Assembly: GCA_964567665.1 (NCBI GenBank)
Contig: CAZMNN010000007.1
Span: 1 to 64,000, forward strand
Reading direction: 5' to 3'
Length of the DNA: 64,000 nt
Origin: UBA1731 sp964567665
Lineage (GTDB): Bacteria > Verrucomicrobiota > Kiritimatiellia > RFP12 > UBA1067
Below are positions 60,143-64,000 of the stretch, piece by piece; position 1 is the first letter of the stretch, and every line of letters begins with the position of its first letter. The position numbers and the translations under genes are program-made. Under the pieces are notes generated by a model that made no database searches, had not been told where the DNA came from, and worked only from the letters and a program-made list of their open reading frames with translations.

Positions 60143-61108
60143 CTATGCCCTCGGATGGGCTTTTGCGTATATGTCCTTCAGACGCTCAATGGACACGTGC
60201 GTGTATATCTGGGTTGTCGCGAGCGAGCTGTGTCCAAGCATCTCCTGAACGCTCCTCAAATCCGCGCCTGCGTCAAGCATGTGCGTTGCGAACGAATGGC
60301 GCAGCTTGTGCGGCGTAAGATCCTGCGGCAGTTCAGCGGCGGCAAGCCACTTCTTCATCCGCCGTTCGACCATGCGCGGCGAGATCCGCGCCCCTTTCCG
60401 CGTCGTGAACACGGGCGCGGAAGATTCGCCGCGTTGTTCGGCGAGACCCTCTTCGGCATCCATGAGACGGCGCATTGCGGCGATGGCGCGGGCGCCGAGG
60501 ATGCAAAGCCGCTGCTTCGAGCCTTTGCCCGTCACTATCACGCTTCCGGTCGCAAGATTGACGTCACCCCACGACAAAGCCGTCATCTCCGATATCCGGC
60601 ATCCCGTGGAATACAAGGCCTCAAACAGCGCTGCATCCCTCTTGCACGCGAACATCTCATCCTTGTCCCGATCAGTCTCGCCGCCAATCCCGTCAAGCTC
60701 CTTGAGCGGAGCGGCGAGGAACCTGTCCACCTCCTCGATGGACAGCACCTTCGGCAGCGGCTTCGGCAGACGCGGACCGCGCAGTGCGGAAAACGGATTT
60801 TCCACCGTCACGCCCTCGCGTCCAAGCCATCTGAAGAAGGTGCGCAGCGACGCAAGCTTCCGCCGCGTCGTCGACGCCTTCGCGCCCTCCTTGGCGAAGG
60901 TCATCAGAAACGCCCTTGCGTCCTCCGGCGTGGCGGATCGCCACGGAAACGGCGGCGGAGTCTCCACGCCCCACCGGAACGCCGCAAACTGCGCAACATC
61001 CTGGAGGTAGCCCTTCGCAGTAAGCTTGGATGCATTCTTCTCGGCGAGCAGAAACGCCTCGAAACGCCTTGCCGCAGGATCGTCGAAAGCGCCGTTATGG
61101 ATGGTCAG
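60143..61108 (-). CDS. xerC: Tyrosine recombinase XerC, probable CTG start
   Basis: About 321 residues with the SAM-like N-terminal domain (FEAFLLAEKNASKLTAKGYL) and the catalytic domain. All catalytic residues are visible: Arg in STGCRISEM, Lys in TGKGSKQRL, His-Arg in HKLRHSFATHMLDAG, His in MLGHSSLATTQ and the Tyr in IYTHVS. It resolves chromosome dimers at dif with XerD. No ATG, GTG or TTG occurs in frame close to the domain start; a CTG at 61108 forms a CTGA overlap with the topA stop and is preceded by GGGAGG, so I place the start there. The longer frame inside topA is a shadow. Confidence 0.88.
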   Translation of the reverse strand: MTIHNGAFDDPAARRFEAFLLAEKNASKLTAKGYLQDVAQFAAFRWGVETPPPFPWRSATPEDARAFLMTFAKEGAKASTTRRKLASLRTFFRWLGREGVTVENPFSALRGPRLPKPLPKVLSIEEVDRFLAAPLKELDGIGGETDRDKDEMFACKRDAALFEALYSTGCRISEMTALSWGDVNLATGSVIVTGKGSKQRLCILGARAIAAMRRLMDAEEGLAEQRGESSAPVFTTRKGARISPRMVERRMKKWLAAAELPQDLTPHKLRHSFATHMLDAGADLRSVQEMLGHSSLATTQIYTHVSIERLKDIYAKAHPRA

Positions 61109-63642
61109 CGACGTGCCGCGCCTCCCTTGCGACGCTTCGTGCCCTCCTTCGGCTCCGGAAAGCCAAGCCGCTTTGCGCGTTCCTCGAAGTTTCCGATCTG
61201 ATCCTTGTACGGAACGAGGAGCTTCTTGAGCGCGGCGACCTGCCGCGAGGTGAGGATTTTCCTGCGCCCGAACTGAGCCTTGAGGGACTCGGCGAAATCC
61301 TTGTCGTCGAACACGCGCTTGCCTCGCTTCACCGGCTCGCGCCACGTCTTCACCTCGTCAAGCATGGACATCAACTCCGGCAATGCCGGGTCGGTCTGCG
61401 CGACCTCGACGCCGGACGGCAGATACTGCGCGAGTTTCTCCCTCAGAGCCGCATGGCTGTCTCCGTCGCAACACTCCGCAACCGTACGGGCAAGTATCGC
61501 GAACTGCTTCTCCGAAAGCGTCCTGCCGGTGTCGAACTGTTTGCGCAGCGACTCCACGAACTTGTTTCCCTCAATGCCGCCGACAGCGTCAAGCGCGGCG
61601 AAGCACTCACCGACAAGCCCCTCCGGCGGCGCGGCCTTCAGCTTCTCGACCAGTTCGCCCCAGCCAAGCTCGGCAAGACGCGCATCCGCGTCGGCGATCT
61701 GGTCGCGGTATGACGCCGCAAGCGTCGCAAGCACCCGCAGCTGCCGCTCCGAAAGCTTCTCCGGCTCGTTCTCCATCTGTTCGCGGACGGACGCGATGAA
61801 ATCCCTGTCGTCATACGTCTTCTTCCCGACAGTCCTTGCCGGACGCCACCCCTTGACCTCGTCGAACAGTGCGAAAAGCGATTTGAACCTCTCCGGATCC
61901 GGCGGCGGCTCCTTCGCGGCGGCAAGCCACGTTAGAAACTTTGCGTAGAATGCCGAAAGCATCTTTTCTCCGGTCTCCGCACCGTCCTCCACGCGATCCA
62001 GCTCCGCCTCCATCTGGGCTGTGTACCCGACATCGAAAAGCGCGGGCAGCCGCGAAACGAGCCAGTCGTTGACGTCTTCGCCCCTCTTTGTAGGCACGAG
62101 CTGGCGCGATTCACGCGTCGCATACTGGCGGTTTACCAGCACCTCAATCGTCTGGGCATACGTGCTTGGACGGCCAACGCCGTTCTCTTCGAGAGCCTTC
62201 ACGAGGGCCGCCTCGGAATATCGCGACGGCGGCTTCGTCTCTTTTCTGTCCGAAAGCCACTGCACGACTTCAGGCGCATCTCCCTCCGCGAGCGGCGGAA
62301 GCGCATCGACCTCACCCTCGTCGTCATCGGAATCCTGGCGCTTCTTTACGATGGCCGTAGGCATGGCCTTGAGGAATCCCTCGAACGTGACGGTCGTGGT
62401 GGATGCGACGAACGCATACGAGTGCGCAATTCCGTCTTTCACGGGTTCGATTGTGACGGATCTGAGGCTCATGCGAGCATCGGCCATCTGCGATGCGACA
62501 AAACGCCGCCATATGAGGTCGTACAGCTTCGCGGAGGCCGCATCCAGCTTCACCGCATCACCGGGTTTCAGCCTCACGTCTGTCGGACGTATCGCCTCGT
62601 GAGCCTCCTGCGCCCCAGACTTCGACCTGTATATGTTCGGCTTCTCAGGAAGGAACTCGCTACCGTATTCGCTCGACACGAATTCCGCAGCCGCGTCGCG
62701 CGCCGACTGCGCAATGTTAACCGAGTCCGTTCGCATGTATGTGATGAGGCCGCCTTCATACAGCTTCTGCGCAATCCCCATCGTGCGGTGCGGGGAGAAG
62801 CCGCACACCGAACTTGCCGCCTGCTGCAGGGTGGAGGTCGTGAACGGAGGATACGGATGGCGTGTTTTCGGCTGATCCTTCACGCCTGATACGCGCAGAG
62901 AGGCACCGGCAAAATCCCTCATCGCGTCAGCGGCGGCGCCTTCATCGCGGATGTCAGGCTTCTTGCCGTCCATGCGCGCAAGACGGGCCTTGAACGCAAC
63001 GCCGTCCTTCTTCGCCTCAACGCCGAGAATCCAGTACGGCACGGGCGTGAACGCCATTATCTCGCGCTCGCGCTCTACTATCAGCCGCAGGGCGACGGAC
63101 TGCACGCGTCCGGCGGAGAGAAAACGTCCGTACGAAAGATATCTCCAAAGCATCGGCGAGACCTGAAAGCCGACGAGCCGGTCAAGGATGCGACGAGCCT
63201 GCTGGGCATCGACCCGTGCCTGGTTTATCTCGCCCGGATTGGCGACTGCCGTCTGCACTGCGGACTTCGTGATTTCGTTGTATGTGACGCGGGCGACCTT
63301 CTTCCCCTTCGTCTCCTTGGAAAGGACTTCGCTGAGATGCCAGGCGATGGCCTCTCCCTCACGGTCGGGATCGGGCGCAAGATACACCTCGTCGGCGGCC
63401 TTCGCCGCCGCGCGGAGTTCGGAGACGACCTTCTTCTTCTCCGGGGTTATTTCATATGTGGGCTTGAACGTCCACTCCCCCTCCACGCCCTTCACCGGAG
63501 CAATCTTGATTGCAAGACCGCCCTTCTTGGGCAGGTCGCGCACATGTCCGACAGAAGACTTTACCGTAAAATCATTTCCGAGATATTTGCCGATGGTCTT
63601 CGCCTTTGCCGGAGATTCCACTATCAAAAGCTTTTTCGTCAT
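61105..63642 (-). CDS. topA: DNA topoisomerase I with a repeat-containing C-terminus
   Basis: An 845-residue type IA topoisomerase. The start at 63642 gives TKKLLIVESPAKAKTIGKYLG. TOPRIM acidic residues are in APDPDREGEAIAWHLSE near residue 105; the catalytic tyrosine is in GLITYMRTDSVN near 300. After about residue 575 there are no CxxC zinc fingers. Instead a roughly 75-residue unit recurs (near 585-660 and 755-830, with a degenerate copy between), marked by DEVKGW/DEVKTW, a YDDRDF/FDDKDF core, an LSERQ/LTSRQ segment and YRDQI/YKDQI. The enzyme relaxes negative supercoils; the repeat probably replaces the DNA-binding C-terminus. Confidence 0.93.
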   Translation of the reverse strand: MTKKLLIVESPAKAKTIGKYLGNDFTVKSSVGHVRDLPKKGGLAIKIAPVKGVEGEWTFKPTYEITPEKKKVVSELRAAAKAADEVYLAPDPDREGEAIAWHLSEVLSKETKGKKVARVTYNEITKSAVQTAVANPGEINQARVDAQQARRILDRLVGFQVSPMLWRYLSYGRFLSAGRVQSVALRLIVEREREIMAFTPVPYWILGVEAKKDGVAFKARLARMDGKKPDIRDEGAAADAMRDFAGASLRVSGVKDQPKTRHPYPPFTTSTLQQAASSVCGFSPHRTMGIAQKLYEGGLITYMRTDSVNIAQSARDAAAEFVSSEYGSEFLPEKPNIYRSKSGAQEAHEAIRPTDVRLKPGDAVKLDAASAKLYDLIWRRFVASQMADARMSLRSVTIEPVKDGIAHSYAFVASTTTVTFEGFLKAMPTAIVKKRQDSDDDEGEVDALPPLAEGDAPEVVQWLSDRKETKPPSRYSEAALVKALEENGVGRPSTYAQTIEVLVNRQYATRESRQLVPTKRGEDVNDWLVSRLPALFDVGYTAQMEAELDRVEDGAETGEKMLSAFYAKFLTWLAAAKEPPPDPERFKSLFALFDEVKGWRPARTVGKKTYDDRDFIASVREQMENEPEKLSERQLRVLATLAASYRDQIADADARLAELGWGELVEKLKAAPPEGLVGECFAALDAVGGIEGNKFVESLRKQFDTGRTLSEKQFAILARTVAECCDGDSHAALREKLAQYLPSGVEVAQTDPALPELMSMLDEVKTWREPVKRGKRVFDDKDFAESLKAQFGRRKILTSRQVAALKKLLVPYKDQIGNFEERAKRLGFPEPKEGTKRRKGGAARR

Positions 63643-63671
63643 TTCTGGACATCCATATCTTTGCAATCCAA

Positions 63672-63677
63672 ATTAAA
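63672..63677 (-). promoter_or_regulatory. Weak candidate -10 for topA
   Basis: TTTAAT on the minus strand about 30 bases upstream of the topA start, between potC and topA, with no convincing -35. Read-through from the pot operon is equally possible. Confidence 0.25.
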
Positions 63678-63701
63678 CCGTACGCTGCGCCGCCGCGAAC
63701 T

Positions 63702-64000
63702 TCACTTCCTCGGCTTGTCGAAATGTCGCTGCCTGCGGTTCGCAAGGAAGCGCGAGGCCGCGACAAGCACACACGTGAACACGAGCATCAAAGTGGAGAG
63801 CGAGTTGATTACGGGCATCTGCCTTGAATGCTTGATCATCGAGTATATCTTCAGCGGCAGGGTGTCCGCGCCCGGCCCCGTCACGAAGAACGTGATTACA
63901 AAATCGTCGATGGAGAGCGTGAACGCAAGCAGTCCGCCCGCGACGATTCCCGGCAGGAGTATCGGAAGCGTGACCTTGAAGAACGCCTGCATCGGCGATG
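63702..64000 (-). CDS. potC: Spermidine/putrescine ABC transporter permease PotC, C-terminal part
   Basis: The last 98 or so residues of an ABC permease; the gene enters from beyond the right edge. FFKVTLPILLPGIVAGGLLAFTLSIDDF is the EAA-loop-to-helix region (the EAA core itself is at or past the edge) and FVTGPGADTLPLKIYSMIKHS is characteristic of PotC-type polyamine permeases. The final membrane helix (SLSTLMLVFTCVLVAASRFL) precedes a basic tail. It would pair with PotB, the ATPase PotA and the binding protein PotD, expected upstream outside the window. Confidence 0.85.
   Translation of the reverse strand, partial: SPMQAFFKVTLPILLPGIVAGGLLAFTLSIDDFVITFFVTGPGADTLPLKIYSMIKHSRQMPVINSLSTLMLVFTCVLVAASRFLANRRQRHFDKPRK

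Noticed and set aside
1..64000. CRISPR array, tRNA or rRNA genes, insertion sequences, prophage genes
   Set aside because: No regularly spaced repeats, no cloverleaf-like sequence in the gaps and no transposase, integrase (other than XerC) or phage structural gene was seen.

Overview
The window looks like a chromosomal piece of a GC-rich, probably anaerobic and host- or sediment-associated bacterium of the PVC superphylum, most likely Kiritimatiellota or a close Lentisphaerota relative. This is inferred from a V-type ATPase A subunit next to a DUF2764 protein, very large secreted beta-strand-repeat proteins without an autotransporter barrel, Tat-type Gfo/Idh oxidoreductases beside secreted glycosidases, and a TrpB2-type enzyme. 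No 16S rRNA or other decisive marker is present. Every gene I can support lies on the minus strand, so transcription runs from high to low coordinates throughout.

Layout, from low to high coordinate. 1-5.5 kb: a V-ATPase operon (E, DUF2764, A) that continues into an ApbE flavin transferase, a TPR protein, a LolA-like protein and the first 35 codons of what looks like a CRISPR-associated ring nuclease/CARF protein at the window edge; subunits B, D, I and K are absent. 5.6-9.5 kb: a two-gene secreted glycosidase/LamG unit. 9.6-13.6 kb: RluA, endonuclease III and a DinG-type helicase. 13.6-16.6 kb: metK, DUF167, tadA, tsaC and HNH. 16.6-20 kb: a glycosyltransferase relic, a secreted glycosidase, rpsG and rpsL. 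20-22.4 kb: nadB and a BioH-like hydrolase. 22.4-50.3 kb: a carbohydrate-degradation and surface-protein island with glycosidases, a beta-helix protein, a double esterase, a sugar isomerase, a Gfo/Idh enzyme and three giant passenger-like proteins; TrpB2 and a Nudix hydrolase are interspersed. 50.4-57.9 kb: a tightly coupled set (RnfG-like protein, Gfo/Idh, unknown protein, ParA, DtxR-type regulator, CstA, TMTC-like membrane protein). 58-64 kb: lipoprotein ApbE, miaB, xerC, topA and the end of potC.

How the genes fit together: the glycosidases, esterase, isomerase and oxidoreductases look like a degradation programme for complex glycans. The giant repeat proteins and the LamG protein share a short C-terminal tail that could be a sorting or anchoring signal. 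Many genes are joined by 4-base start/stop overlaps (ATGA, GTGA, TTGA and probably CTGA). Promoters are mostly extended -10 elements of the form TGGTATAAT/TGGTATCAT/TGATATAAT. Several lie 8-9 bases from the start codon, implying leaderless mRNA, and A9-A10 tracts mark the promoters of large secreted-protein operons.

Most notable points: the odd V-ATPase operon and the ring-nuclease fragment at its end, the shared C-terminal tail, the A-tract promoters, the orphan RnfG/lipoprotein-ApbE pair, and a TopA whose zinc fingers are replaced by an internal repeat.
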